A stretch of DNA of 64,000 bases from Prevotellaceae bacterium (GCA_031258195.1 JAIRNF010000022.1:1-64000); one strand, 5' to 3'; positions 39,231 through 49,386 are shown, numbered from the stretch's first letter. The notes: generated by a model not told the origin, from the sequence alone. Made by a program: numbers and translations.

Positions 39231-39415
39231 TCAAAAATATCGTCATAGCTAATCTTTTTGGCAAGTTTTTTGTTGTTTAAGCCATAGTAATTTTTCGAAA
39301 ACCATATTTTTTGTTACTAAAAGAATCACGTAACGAAAAAAACGCTAAAATTGCGAAAAATAAACTGATTATTAACCAAAAAAATTTAACTCTAATCACT
39401 TTCTATTTTACGGAA

Positions 39416-39640
39416 ATGAAAACTAACAAAAGCCTCGGTAAGTCTTCTGTTAGTGTATATGAAGAAGGAGGCAAAAGTAAAAAGCTAGCGCCCGAGAAAA
39501 AGCGAAAAAGTAATAAAAGGGCATTTATTGAAGAGCTGGAAGAAGACGAAGAGCTGGAAGATATCTTCGATTTTAAAGAAAAAGAGTCGATAGAAGACTA
39601 CTTTGACGAGGATGAGGATTTTGATGATGACGAAGAATAA
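39416..39640 (+). CDS. Small acidic-tailed hypothetical protein, 74 aa
   Basis: The protein has a basic, Lys-rich first half and a very acidic C-terminus of Asp and Glu. Such charge-split small proteins may bind nucleic acids or act as chaperones, but no motif decides this. The ATG at 39416 is preferred over a longer frame from 39311 that reads into AT-rich leader sequence. A clear terminator follows. Confidence 0.6.
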   Translation: MKTNKSLGKSSVSVYEEGGKSKKLAPEKKRKSNKRAFIEELEEDEELEDIFDFKEKESIEDYFDEDEDFDDDEE

Positions 39641-39660
39641 GTAAGTACATTCCCAGATTA

Positions 39661-39697
39661 AAGAGCGGACAGTAATTTGTCCGCTCTTTAATTTTTT
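39661..39697 (+). terminator. Rho-independent terminator
   Basis: AAGAGCGGACA and TGTCCGCTCTT form an 11-bp stem with a 6-nt loop followed by a T-rich run. Confidence 0.88.
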
Positions 39698-39766
39698 AGG
39701 TAGCTCTTAAAACTTGTGATTGCTATTTTTGTTAACTTTGAAAAAACCAACCAATCCCCAGCCACT

Positions 39767-42252
39767 ATGAAGATAACAACAATCTTCTTGCTGTGCTTCT
39801 TACTTTTTATCTTTTAAGGCAAACTCTCAAGAACGTACTCCTTCTATACTCGATACCCTTGCTGCCGGATATGAGCTCTTTTCTACGCTTTCTTCGCCAG
39901 AAAAACTTTACCTGCACACAGATAAAGATGTCTATAGCACAAGCGAAACCATTTGGTTTAAGGGTTACTTAGAGAATAAGTCGCTTTTAGCAGAACTGCC
40001 TGAGAGTAACTTTATTTATATAGAGCTATGCCATGCCGATACGCTGGTTGACAGGGTAAAGATTAAACGTAACAAAAACGGTTTTAGCGGACATCTATCT
40101 ATTTCCTTTTCATACATATCGGGATTGTACACGCTTAGGGGCTACAGCCGTTGGATGACTGATTATCCGGCTGAATATATATTCCATAAACAACTTCACA
40201 TTATTAATGGCAACAACCAAGAAGCAGATAATGAAGAAAAAATAACAGAAAGGCAGTTTGCAGAGGTTAGCTTTTATCCCGAAAGCGGCAGATACATCTT
40301 CGACCAGCTGGTAACAATGGCTTTTAAAGCGAACGACAAACATGGTCTCGGAGTAGAGGCTAACGGGGAGTTATATAATAGTAAAGGTACACTCATCTCT
40401 TCTTTTGAAACTCATCATGCCGGGATGGGAACAATTGGCTTTTTTGCTGCTAAAGGAGAGAGCTACTATGCTTTGGTTAAAAATTCTAAGGAAAAAACCA
40501 TAAAAACTAACCTACCTAAAGCATCGAACAGCGGAGCGACTATTAATCTGAAACGGAGAGATGGCAAGGTTTATATTAATAGCCCGCTCTCTGAAGGTTT
40601 GCCGCAAAACAATCTTTTTCCACTAATGCATAACGGAAGCAACCTGTTTTATACCGACTTCTTACCGAAGCCCGTACCGATACCGTGCTTTTAGAAAAAG
40701 ACCTTTTAAGAGGAATAAACCATATACTAATTGCCGATAGGAATGGTAATATTTATGCAGAACGAATGTTTTTTGTTTATCCCTCTACAGCTATTTCTTC
40801 TACGCTAAACACCAATAAAGAAACCTACGAGAAGAGAGAGAAATCCGAAATTACGCTTGAGCTGAAAGATAATAACGATAATCCAATAGAGGGAACTTTT
40901 TCGTTTGCGGTTACCGATTCTTTTATCGTTCCTTATGATGAAAACCAAGATAACCTCTCGTCATACATGCTGCTTTCTTCGGAGCTAAGCGGTGCCATAG
41001 AAGATTCGGGAGACTACTTTAATCCCGCCATTAACAGTAGAGAAAGAGAAGCAGCAATGGATTTATTGATGATGGTGCAAGGATGGAAGTATTATGATAT
41101 ACCCTCGATATTTACTAGTAAAAAAATTCTGCTCAAAGAGAAAGAATATGCGCAACAAATCTCAGGAAAAGCATCTTCTCTTTATCGAAGAGCCAAAAAT
41201 GCTTCTATCTTTATTTTGGCTCCATCTATTAATCTAACGCTTGCCGAAATTCTCGAAAATGACGATAGATTTATTGTTGACGATCTGGACTTTCCGGATA
41301 GCGCTTATTTTATTATAGCAGCAAGCAAAAAAAGTGATAAAAATAACATGTTTATAGATATTGATAAGGAGAGTTTTCCACTGTTTACTACTTATCAAAG
41401 CTTTCCGAAAAAAGCATCCAAAAAGACTATTGCTGAATACGAAGATATCGCTGAGTTGTCACGTATTTCTTCAGGACAAGAAAGCCATTATGTTCTCGAA
41501 GAAGCAGAAGTTAAAGCACCCGTTATTTATCGCCCTAAATACAATCCATCTCCCTATAATCAGTCCTTTAACAAAAACGCCGTAAAAGAAAGAAAAGATC
41601 CGGAGCCTTTCGATGCTCTGATTATTTAAGAGTAACATCTCCTTTCCTTTTCCGCAAACAAGGTTATATTATACTGGGAACAAATACTCCGGTTGTGTAT
41701 ATAGATAAAATTGAAGCTGAAGGGATGTCATCCAACTCATCCTACAACAATGGTATCTCAAGTTCATCGGATATCGCTGTAAATGAAGAAGGAGCGTTGG
41801 GGGATGCAGGAGCAGCATTCGGCTTATCCCACGAAGATGGTATCCCCAGCTTATCGGGCATGACTGTATATGATGTAGAAACATTAGTAGTATTAAGAGG
41901 TTCGGAGGCAGGAGTCCTATACAGAACGTCAACAGGAGTAGTGCTAATTACTACACGACACACCGCAGGTACTGCAAAACCAAGAGCACCTCTTGTTAAA
42001 ATTTTTGCCCCTCTTGGCTGGCAAAAACCCGCAAAATTCTATTCTCCCAACTATGAGCTGAACGAAGAGAAAAACCGAACAACTAACGATATACGAACGA
42101 CACTACTGTGGGAACCAAATTTAAAAACGGATAAAGATGGCAAAGCACATATCAGCTTCTATACAGCCGACCGAATAACACGGTTCCGTTTTGTGCTTGA
42201 GGGGGTAGCAAATGATGGGAACTATATCTCCACTATAAATATTACAAAATGA
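39767..42252 (+). pseudogene. TonB-plug/MG2-type surface protein gene with three frameshifts
   Basis: Read in shifting frames, this is one secreted protein of about 828 residues: a signal peptide (MKITTIFLLCFLLFIF, then KANSQERTPS), an MG2-like domain (EKLYLHTDKDVYSTSETIWF), middle domains, and a C-terminal part with a TonB plug-like segment (RTSTGVVLITT) and a closing beta domain. Frame changes fall at 39812-39815 (one extra T in a T run), near 40659-40663 (one T missing) and at 41625-41627 (one T missing). Family members of this architecture occur widely in Bacteroidetes. Three indels make loss of function more likely than three read errors. A -7-like TAACTTTG (39733-39740) precedes the ATG. 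Confidence 0.82.
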
Positions 42253-42282
42253 GAAAATGGACTGTCGCTAAATTCTGAATGC

Positions 42283-42360
42283 CGTCATTTCGACTAAAAG
42301 AGAATATCTTGACAGCAACAGTGTGCTGAATGAGAATATGCGGCTTTGCAGAACTAACGG
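42283..42360. repeat. Decayed dispersed palindrome, copy 5
   Basis: The left end CGTCATTTCGA and the middle CTGAATGAGAA match the family, but the arms no longer pair well. Confidence 0.6.
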
Positions 42361-42403
42361 CTTTCTCCTCTTTAATACAACAAAAACAGAACTTTAAGGC
42401 AGT

Positions 42404-42973
42404 CTATTTCATCACATCTTTTTTAAACTCCTCTACATCCAGGTTCTGAATAAATGCTTTGATATTGCTATAAATTTTATGATAGCCATATCCGCCATTT
42501 TCCAGCTCATCCAGAGCCTCTTCTTTCGTCCAGCCTTGAAATAATATACGATACAATGCGGTAACCAAACCTGCTCTATCCGACCCATGCCAGCAATGAA
42601 TAACAATGGGTCCCTTACGGTTCTTAATAGCTCTCATTGCCTCCACCAGCCTATCCCAGTCTGAGTTGTGGGCATCCATAGCCACACGATACAACTTTAG
42701 GCTTGTACCTTCTGCCTCGTCTTTATCGCTATGGTAGTTACGTAGGTTAAGCACCTCTTTTATGCCCATTTGCTCCATCTCTTTGAATGCCTCTGCCGAT
42801 GGCTGACCTGAGCGATACACCCCCTTATCTATTTTATAGAAGTTCTCTACATACTGAGCTTCTACGGGCTGAGCCCAAGTAGCTTTTCGCTGGGCTATAG
42901 CGGGTATGCCGCTATTGGCTAGCAACAATATACCAAGTATAAGACCAGATATTGCCGTATGTGCAAATTTCAT
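42404..42973 (-). CDS. Secreted dual-specificity/tyrosine phosphatase-like protein
   Basis: The protein has a signal peptide (about 1-28) and a cysteine-phosphatase fold with the P-loop IHCWHGSDRAG, giving CX5R with Cys127 and Arg133; Asp100 is a possible general acid. The segment VYRSGQPS near residue 52 is typical of this family in bacteria. It would act in the periplasm or outside. It is the last of three minus-strand genes (lpxK, purine phosphorylase, this gene). The substrate is unknown. Confidence 0.85.
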   Translation of the reverse strand: MKFAHTAISGLILGILLLANSGIPAIAQRKATWAQPVEAQYVENFYKIDKGVYRSGQPSAEAFKEMEQMGIKEVLNLRNYHSDKDEAEGTSLKLYRVAMDAHNSDWDRLVEAMRAIKNRKGPIVIHCWHGSDRAGLVTALYRILFQGWTKEEALDELENGGYGYHKIYSNIKAFIQNLDVEEFKKDVMK

Positions 42974-43031
42974 TTTTGGTGTTATTACTAGATTTCTATG
43001 ATTTTTCTAAGATCAAAACGTCCTGATTATC

Positions 43032-43841
43032 TTATAGTTGCTTCAACATTTCTTTAATTAGATTTGTCATAATTACCTCAGCCTTAGCACCTTCCTTCTG
43101 AACTTCTTCGTGCGATACTTCTACAATTTTACCCTCAACGCCAAGATCGGTAATAATAGATATGGCAAATACAGGAATACCGGCATGTCCAGCAACGATA
43201 ACCTCCGGAACTGTTGACATGCCTACAGTATCGCCACCTATAATACGAAAATACTTATACTCAGCAGGTGTTTCGAAAGTAGGACCTGTTGTGCCAACAT
43301 AAACGCCTTTTTGTAACTTAATATTTAGCTGATTAGCCGTTTTTTCAGCCAAGCTAATGAGTTCTTTGCTATATGCCTCGCTCATATCGGGAAAGCGAAC
43401 GCCCAACTCCTTATAGTTCTTACCTAATAACGGATTGGGCATAAGGTTAATATGATCGGTAATAAGCATAAGATCGCCTATTGCGAAATGGGGATTTACG
43501 CCGCCGCTGGCGTTCGATACGAAAAGCTGCTTAATTCCTATCTCCTTCATTACACGGACGGGGAAGGTAACTTTCTGCATATTATAACCCTCATAGTAAT
43601 GAAAACGCCCCTGCATTGCCATTACCCGCATACCGCCCAGCGTACCGAAAATCAACCTGCCGCTGTGCCCCTCTACCGTAGATACCGGAAAGTTAGGGAT
43701 ATCTTTATATTCTATTGCTTGCTTATTTTCTATATGTTCTACCAATCCGCCAAGTCCGGTGCCAAGTATAATGCCAACCTCGGGCGTTGCTGTTATTTTA
43801 GATTGAATGAAGGATGTTGTTTCTTTTATTTTTTCTAACAT
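43032..43841 (-). CDS. Purine-nucleoside phosphorylase, trimeric type
   Basis: The enzyme splits purine nucleosides with phosphate in salvage. The motifs GIILGTGLGGLVEHI, STVEGHSGRL, MQGRFHYYEGY, SNASGGVN and GTTGPTFETPAEYK identify the inosine/guanosine-specific trimeric family. ATG 43841 gives 269 residues and the expected MLEKIKE start. Its first 44 nt overlap the 3' end of lpxK in another frame, so the two are coupled. Confidence 0.95.
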   Translation of the reverse strand: MLEKIKETTSFIQSKITATPEVGIILGTGLGGLVEHIENKQAIEYKDIPNFPVSTVEGHSGRLIFGTLGGMRVMAMQGRFHYYEGYNMQKVTFPVRVMKEIGIKQLFVSNASGGVNPHFAIGDLMLITDHINLMPNPLLGKNYKELGVRFPDMSEAYSKELISLAEKTANQLNIKLQKGVYVGTTGPTFETPAEYKYFRIIGGDTVGMSTVPEVIVAGHAGIPVFAISIITDLGVEGKIVEVSHEEVQKEGAKAEVIMTNLIKEMLKQL

Positions 43842-44859
43842 AGTTTGTAATATATTTAGTAAACTTATCATTCCCGTTAATAATTTCCACCTCTATCGGA
43901 ATGTAGAACAGCCGCTGTTTCAGTTCTTCGGGTAGCGACAGCTCTTGTAGCCGCATCGCATCTTTCTCGGTAGTAAATACCGCATCGTGATTTTTTGCCA
44001 GCTGTACTATTCTTTCTATATCTTTTTTAGTAAAGCTATGATGATCGGCGAACTCCAGCGGCTCCACTTTTTTTATCATTTGCGATAGATGCTCGACAAA
44101 AGGCGCAGGGGTAGCAATGCCCGTTAGCGCAAGAACAGAGGTAAACGACGGCGCATCGGGTAAAGCTATCGACTCGCTAGGAAATAAAGGCTGCGGCTTA
44201 CCATACCGGAAAGCGCTAAGGTATAGCCGTTGATAGGGACGCAGCCGCGTATCCTTTTCAAGCAGTTTCATTTCAAGGGGTTTAAGGTTGTGGGGGCACT
44301 TGGTAATAACAACCACATCGGCACGCTTAAGCTGCGAGCGGGTATCGCGTAACCTGCCCCACGGTAGCATCCTGTCCTCATGTAGCGGGCGATTATAGTC
44401 TATAAGTACGATTGAGAGCGATGGCTTTAGCTTACGATGCTGAAACGCATCGTCAAGCAAAACCACATCGAGCTCGCCTATATCCTTCTTTAGCCGCTCT
44501 ATGCCTTTTACTCTATCAGCCTCTACAGCAAATGTAACATCAGGAAATTTACGCTTCATCTGTAACGGCTCGTCTCCTACCTCCGTTACAGTACTGGTAG
44601 GCTTAACGTAGTGAAATCCGCGCGTTTTACGCTTATAACCCCGAGAGAGTACCGCCAGGCAGAACTCTTGCGACAAGGTTTTTACTAGCATTTCGGTATG
44701 GGGCGTTTTACCCGTACCCCCAACCGTAATATTACCTAACACGATAACAGTCATAGCAAATTCTTTGGACTTAAAAATGCCCCAATCGTACAGCTTATTG
44801 CGTATAGCAACTACAAGCCAGTACAGAAACGATACCAGTATTTTAAACGGTTTCAGCAA
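43798..44859 (-). CDS. lpxK: Tetraacyldisaccharide 4'-kinase
   Basis: LpxK phosphorylates the lipid A disaccharide at the inner membrane. The N-terminal membrane-associated helix (about 6-22) is followed by the Walker A motif VGGTGKTPHTEML and the block LDDAFQHR. The length of 353 is normal. It is first in an operon with the purine phosphorylase and the secreted phosphatase, which are functionally unrelated. Confidence 0.94.
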   Translation of the reverse strand: MLKPFKILVSFLYWLVVAIRNKLYDWGIFKSKEFAMTVIVLGNITVGGTGKTPHTEMLVKTLSQEFCLAVLSRGYKRKTRGFHYVKPTSTVTEVGDEPLQMKRKFPDVTFAVEADRVKGIERLKKDIGELDVVLLDDAFQHRKLKPSLSIVLIDYNRPLHEDRMLPWGRLRDTRSQLKRADVVVITKCPHNLKPLEMKLLEKDTRLRPYQRLYLSAFRYGKPQPLFPSESIALPDAPSFTSVLALTGIATPAPFVEHLSQMIKKVEPLEFADHHSFTKKDIERIVQLAKNHDAVFTTEKDAMRLQELSLPEELKQRLFYIPIEVEIINGNDKFTKYITNYVRKNKRNNILHSI

Positions 44860-45170
44860 TATTACATCTAAAAATGTGTTTCCGTAAAGGTAGGAAAAGA
44901 AAAATAGTATAAAAAATGAAGAGACTTAAAAGCCGTAAAACACGTTATGCCAAATAGAGTACCTCTGGCTTAACAGAGGGAGGCATCCGCTTACTTTTCG
45001 GCAGATTCCGCGCTATGCTCGGAATGACAAGGGTTTTTCGTCATGCCTACCGAAGGGGGGACATCTGCCCACTTTAAAGCAGGCTCCTCACTACATTCGG
45101 AATGGCGGGCTATAAGCTCAGCGTAAAGCAGCCTACCAAAATAAACCTATGCAACCCTATGTGATTAAAT
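44860..45170. repeat. Intergenic region with two decayed palindrome copies
   Basis: This gene-free stretch contains degenerate family sequences at about 44985-45029 (GCAGATTCCGCGCTATGCTCGG, shortened: ends in GGAATGAC) and 45038-45104 (CGTCATGCCTACCGAAG to CATTCGGAATGG). The arms are partly lost and mixed between subtypes. No gene is seen. Confidence 0.55.
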
Positions 45171-45173
45171 AGG

Positions 45174-45208
45174 AAACCCCTAAGCATGATGTTCACTCAG
45201 GGGTTTTA
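45174..45208 (-). terminator. Terminator of the ROK kinase operon
   Basis: AAACCCCTAAG and CTCAGGGGTTT form a stem with one G-U pair; on the minus strand it ends the operon after 45230. Confidence 0.75.
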
Positions 45209-45229
45209 CTATCAACAATTCCGATATGC

Positions 45230-45709
45230 TTAGCCGTTTTCTGCGTAACGCTCTATGTAGCGTGCCAATCGGGTGGTATCTTTACGCATACCTTCAAACT
45301 CTATTTCATTACCTTTATAGGTTAGCGTAACCGTATCTTCGTACATACGCATAAGGCGGTAGAACTTATTCTTTGGTCGGAAATACAACTTATTACCTTC
45401 CTCCTTCGTAATGTAGTATTTTGCGCTAGCCAGAAGCTCTTCAACATACTTTCTTTCTTCGCCAAAATCTTTGCGGAGGTATATCTTTTTACTGGCGTAC
45501 GCCAGATACGGATAAAACAGCGCTATAAAACCGATAAAGTATAGTATGCGAATAAAACCTTTATCTTTTAGAAGCAGGCTATAGTCGCCGTTGGTTACAT
45601 TTTCACTCATAAGGGCAATAAAGCCAAGTATTATGAGTATAATCACCATAAAATAAACAATGGTTTTTAGTACTCGAATAATGTATTTTGTTACCTTCTG
45701 CATTTGCAC
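45230..45709 (-). CDS. Hypothetical membrane protein, 159 aa
   Basis: Two membrane helices (about 10-34 and 52-72) are followed by a cytoplasmic or periplasmic domain of about 85 residues rich in Tyr, Lys and Arg. No family is recognised. It starts 10 nt after the ROK kinase gene and is the last gene before a terminator, so it is cotranscribed with the kinase. Confidence 0.7.
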   Translation of the reverse strand: MQMQKVTKYIIRVLKTIVYFMVIILIILGFIALMSENVTNGDYSLLLKDKGFIRILYFIGFIALFYPYLAYASKKIYLRKDFGEERKYVEELLASAKYYITKEEGNKLYFRPKNKFYRLMRMYEDTVTLTYKGNEIEFEGMRKDTTRLARYIERYAENG

Positions 45710-45719
45710 TACTTATTTT

Positions 45720-46679
45720 TTAAATGGTTTCCCATGCTAACGCGGCAGCGCCAAGCACCGCTACATCTTTATCTTGAAGCTCCGAAAACTGAAGCTTAAT
45801 TTTATTCTTCCAGATGTTAAGCATGTTTTCTTCCATCGCTTTTTTGGTTGGTTCCATAATCAGTTTTCCAGCTTTTGCCAATCCGCCAAAAAGAAAAATC
45901 GTTTCGGGACTGGTAATAGTAACAGCATCGGCTAACGCTTCGCCAAGCATACGCCCAGTTATTTCGAACGCCTCTTGCGCTATTTTATCGCCTTCTTCGG
46001 CAGCCTTCGCAATATCTTTCGACTCTATCTTGCTAAATTCTTTATCTCTGAATGCGCTGGGGTAAGTTGTATTTGCAAGCAGCTCAAATACCGTACGGCA
46101 AATACCAGTAGCCGATACGTATGTCTCCAAACAACCTTTCCGACCACATCCGCACTGGCGACCATTACGCTCAACAATAACGTGCCCAAGCTCTCCGGCA
46201 AAGCTGTCGTGTCCGTATATCATTTTTCCGTTAGCAACAAAACCGCTACCTAAACCTGTTCCCAGCGTTACCAGCAAGAAATCTTTCATCCCTTTAGCGC
46301 CGCCGTACACCATCTCTCCTATGGCAGCGGCGTTGGCATCGTTGGTAAGTATAATGGGAATGCTGGGATAAAAAGCCTTTAGCTTATCTACAAATTGCAG
46401 ATGCTCTTCCCACGGAAGATTTGGAGCGAACGCTATTGTACCTTTATAGTAGTTTCCGTTAGGCGCGCCAACTCCAATACCCACTAATTCTATTCCGGCG
46501 ATATTGTTTTTCATTTGCTCTATAGTAGCGCTAAGAGCCTTTATAAATTCGTCAAATACTTTATAGTCGCGAGTAAGCAACGTACGTTCGCTAAAAATAT
46601 TTCCATCCTTATCTGCAAATCCTATTTTAGTATGGGTTCCGCCTACATCTACTCCGGCTACTACTTTCTTCGTATCCAT
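45720..46679 (-). CDS. ROK family glucokinase-like sugar kinase
   Basis: The ATP-binding start AGVDVGGTHTKIGF, the catalytic region ILTNDANAAAIGE, and the zinc-binding ROK signature GHVIVERNGRQCGCGRKGCLE are complete. At 319 residues it matches bacterial ROK glucokinases, so glucose phosphorylation is likely, though other hexoses are possible. It is the middle gene of a three-gene operon with two small membrane proteins. Confidence 0.92.
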   Translation of the reverse strand: MDTKKVVAGVDVGGTHTKIGFADKDGNIFSERTLLTRDYKVFDEFIKALSATIEQMKNNIAGIELVGIGVGAPNGNYYKGTIAFAPNLPWEEHLQFVDKLKAFYPSIPIILTNDANAAAIGEMVYGGAKGMKDFLLVTLGTGLGSGFVANGKMIYGHDSFAGELGHVIVERNGRQCGCGRKGCLETYVSATGICRTVFELLANTTYPSAFRDKEFSKIESKDIAKAAEEGDKIAQEAFEITGRMLGEALADAVTITSPETIFLFGGLAKAGKLIMEPTKKAMEENMLNIWKNKIKLQFSELQDKDVAVLGAAALAWETI

Positions 46680-46680
46680 G

Positions 46681-46935
46681 TTATTCCTTTTTCGTGGTAG
46701 TGGTAGTTTTATTTAGGTTTTCTTTTTCAAGCGTTGCCTTTTTCTTCTCCGCCTTATTGTTCATATACTGCACGGTAAAAAGAAATGCGATTAAAACTAA
46801 CATGCATATAATACATATAATCGGTAGCATGGGCGATAAGCCGTTCGTAACGTATTGAACGTAGAAGATAATACTCATCCCTATAAAAACGGATGCAATA
46901 ATTACCATACAAAGGCGCGATATTTTTATAAACAT
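46681..46935 (-). CDS. Small membrane protein, 84 aa
   Basis: Two membrane helices (about 5-27 and 35-57) are followed by a highly charged tail rich in Lys and Thr. The stop is 1 nt before the ROK kinase start. Function unknown. Confidence 0.65.
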   Translation of the reverse strand: MFIKISRLCMVIIASVFIGMSIIFYVQYVTNGLSPMLPIICIICMLVLIAFLFTVQYMNNKAEKKKATLEKENLNKTTTTTKKE

Positions 46936-47260
46936 ACGTACGTTGTTAAAGGCTATAAGAACTAAAAGGACGGAAAAATATGAGAATTTGAAAATGTAGC
47001 TTTTCGTGAAATCCTAAAGTGTAAAATAATTCAAGCTCTTTTTAAACCATTAAACTATCTTTATCCTCTCTGCCCTTCAATCCCTGTTCAATATTATGCC
47101 AAAAGTAATAAATTCTAGTAAAGCCACAACTTTTCTTTTTATAATATGTTTATAGTATTAAGCAAACATATTTGTTTACACAAATTAAACTTAGAAAGCT
47201 TTACAGCTACACGATTTTAGTTAAAATTGGTTAGATTTGTCGTAGCGAAAATTATTTCAA
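46936..47260. other. Divergent intergenic region
   Basis: AT-rich region between the ROK operon and gldA. TAGATTTG at 47232-47239 fits the -7 consensus for gldA. No gene, RNA or repeat is visible. Confidence 0.4.
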
Positions 47261-48193
47261 ATGTCAGTTGAGATTCTTTCCATATCAAAGCGTTACGGCG
47301 AACAGACGGTGCTCAAAAACCTATCTTTTAAGGCAAGACAGGGCGAAGTGTTGGGGTTTTTAGGACCCAACGGAGCCGGTAAGTCAACCCTTATGAAAAT
47401 AATAACAGGCTTTATTCCTGCCAACGAAGGTGCGGCTACCGTAAACGGTTTAAACGTTGCTACAGACCCTATTGCCGTAAAAAAGCATATAGGATATTTA
47501 CCCGAACATAACCCGCTTTACTTAGATATGTATGTTAAAGAATATTTGAGGTTTTCGGGAGCAAGCTACGGCATAAAAAAAGGCTTGAAAAAACGGGTTG
47601 ACGAGCTGATAGAGCTAACGGATATTTTACCCGAACGGCATAAAAAGCTGAAGCAGCTATCGAAAGGGTACAGGCAGAGAGTGGGCTTGGCACAGGCGAT
47701 GCTTCACGACCCGGATGTGCTTATTCTCGACGAACCCACTACCGGTCTCGATCCTAACCAGCTGGTAGGTATTCGGAAGCTGATTTCCGAAATAGGAAAA
47801 GAAAAAACGGTTATCCTATCCACCCATATTATGCAAGAGGTTGAGGCGATATGCGATAGGGTAGTAATTATAAATAAAGGGGAAGTAGTAGCAGATAACC
47901 CCACATCAGAAATAAGAACGCAGCTGCTTACAGGGGGGCAGCATGTATATGTAGAATTTTTAGAAAAACCCGGCGAGCAAGATTGGTCGAGCCTGACTTT
48001 TGTAGATGGGTTAACAAAAATTTCTTCTACAAAATTCTTGGTAGAAAGCAACCATTCTGAGGATATTAGACCTTTAATATTTAACTTTGCCGTAAGTAAA
48101 GGATTTACAATAGTTTCTTTACGGCAAAACGAGAAAAAACTGGAAGAGGTATTTAGACAGCTAACAGCCTCTACCGAAAGTATAACCAACTAA
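47261..48193 (+). CDS. gldA: GldA-like ABC transporter ATP-binding protein
   Basis: The ATPase has Walker A GPNGAGKST (residues 35-43), the signature LSKGYRQRVGLAQ, Walker B DVLILDEPT and the H-loop STHIM. Length (310 aa) and C-terminal extension match GldA of the Bacteroidetes gliding and surface-export ABC system. The permease partners GldF and GldG are not next to it; the next gene instead encodes a coiled-coil membrane protein. GldA is widespread in non-gliding Bacteroidetes too, so motility is not implied. Confidence 0.85.
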   Translation: MSVEILSISKRYGEQTVLKNLSFKARQGEVLGFLGPNGAGKSTLMKIITGFIPANEGAATVNGLNVATDPIAVKKHIGYLPEHNPLYLDMYVKEYLRFSGASYGIKKGLKKRVDELIELTDILPERHKKLKQLSKGYRQRVGLAQAMLHDPDVLILDEPTTGLDPNQLVGIRKLISEIGKEKTVILSTHIMQEVEAICDRVVIINKGEVVADNPTSEIRTQLLTGGQHVYVEFLEKPGEQDWSSLTFVDGLTKISSTKFLVESNHSEDIRPLIFNFAVSKGFTIVSLRQNEKKLEEVFRQLTASTESITN

Positions 48194-48206
48194 CATTAAG
48201 AAAATT

Positions 48207-49088
48207 ATGGCAGACAACAACACTGATTCTACTGCAAAAACGTTGAAAATTATAATAGCAGTTCTGGCTGTTGTTATTGTGGGTATGGTTGTTTTTTTAG
48301 TAATGAACAACTCTAAAAAGGAAAAGGAAAAGCAAGACCTAACTGAACAAAAACAAATAATTGAGACGCAGTTAGAAGATTATAAGTATATGTATGCAGC
48401 ATTAAAAACTGATAACGATACCCTTTCAGTAAAACTACTAGAAGAGCAAGAAAAAGTTGAAATGTTGCTTGAAAGAATTAAAAAAGCGGAAATATCTAAC
48501 CGCTCGCAGCTTAAAAAATACGAAGACGAACTTGGTACGCTTCGCGCTATAATGCGTAACTACGTTCAACAAATCGACTCGTTAGACAGGTTGAACAAAG
48601 AGCTGATGACGGAAATCAGACAGGTAAAGGAAGATCATCAGCAAACTACACGTCGTGCAGACGAACTTGCTCAAAGAACAACGGATTTATCAAGCCAAGT
48701 AGAGAAAGGAGCCGTCCTAAAAGCTCGCGATGTATATGCCGTAGGGCTTAACGCTAAAGGAAAAGAAAACGGCAACTCAAAGAGGGTAGAAAAAATTCGC
48801 GTATGCTTTACGCTAATAGAGAACAGCCTGGCAGAAAAAGGACCTCGCAACGTTTACCTCAGGGTAAAGGGTCCGGATGGTATTATTCTTGCCGAATCGG
48901 AAGATAACCTGTTTGCGTCCGGCGACAGCCAGCTGGTTTACTCGGCAGTTCGCGAGGTGGACTACCAAGGCGAAGATATTGAAATGTGTATTTTCTGCGA
49001 TACTTTCGGTACGCAAAAAGGTACTTACGAGCTAACGCTTTACTCGGGCGGATCGCTTATCGGTATCGGCGATGTTGCGTTTAAGTAA
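48207..49088 (+). CDS. Membrane-anchored coiled-coil protein
   Basis: One membrane helix (about 12-34) is followed by a coiled coil of about 130 residues (40-170) and a C-terminal beta-rich domain of about 120 residues with RVCFTLIENSLAEKGPRNVYLRVKG in shortened form VCFTLIENSL. I do not assign a function. It lies 13 nt after gldA and is likely cotranscribed. The shape suggests a periplasmic spacer or scaffold protein. Confidence 0.75.
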   Translation: MADNNTDSTAKTLKIIIAVLAVVIVGMVVFLVMNNSKKEKEKQDLTEQKQIIETQLEDYKYMYAALKTDNDTLSVKLLEEQEKVEMLLERIKKAEISNRSQLKKYEDELGTLRAIMRNYVQQIDSLDRLNKELMTEIRQVKEDHQQTTRRADELAQRTTDLSSQVEKGAVLKARDVYAVGLNAKGKENGNSKRVEKIRVCFTLIENSLAEKGPRNVYLRVKGPDGIILAESEDNLFASGDSQLVYSAVREVDYQGEDIEMCIFCDTFGTQKGTYELTLYSGGSLIGIGDVAFK

Positions 49089-49102
49089 GAGAATATAATA
49101 AC

Positions 49103-49377
49103 ATGATGAATACAAAAAGAGAAGGTTTTATGTATGATATGAGCCAAAAAACATAAGAGATGAGCTATTTTACAATATCCGGCTAAAATTCGGACAGAAC
49201 TTGAAGAGGCTAAGAAATGAAAAGGGGCTTGCCGTTAGAGGGCTTGCCGAATTATCCGGATTGAGCAAAATCACCATAGAAAAAATAGAGCAAGATCGAT
49301 TTGCCTGTAACCTAACTGTTCAATACAGGATTTTTATAGGATTGGGTATCCCTATTCGTGGTTTATTTGATTTTTAG
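49103..49377 (+). pseudogene. Frameshifted XRE-type regulator gene
   Basis: Frame one reads MMNTKREGFMYDMSQKT and stops. One base added near 49140 would carry it into PKNIRDELFYNIRLKFGQNL and a clear XRE helix-turn-helix (LRNEKGLAVRGLAELSGLSK), ending at 49377. The intact product would be about 91 residues. Alternatively a 58-residue protein could start at TTG 49201, which would still hold the HTH. The short leader and decayed surroundings favour a broken gene. Confidence 0.6.
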
Positions 49378-49386
49378 AATTCAAAA

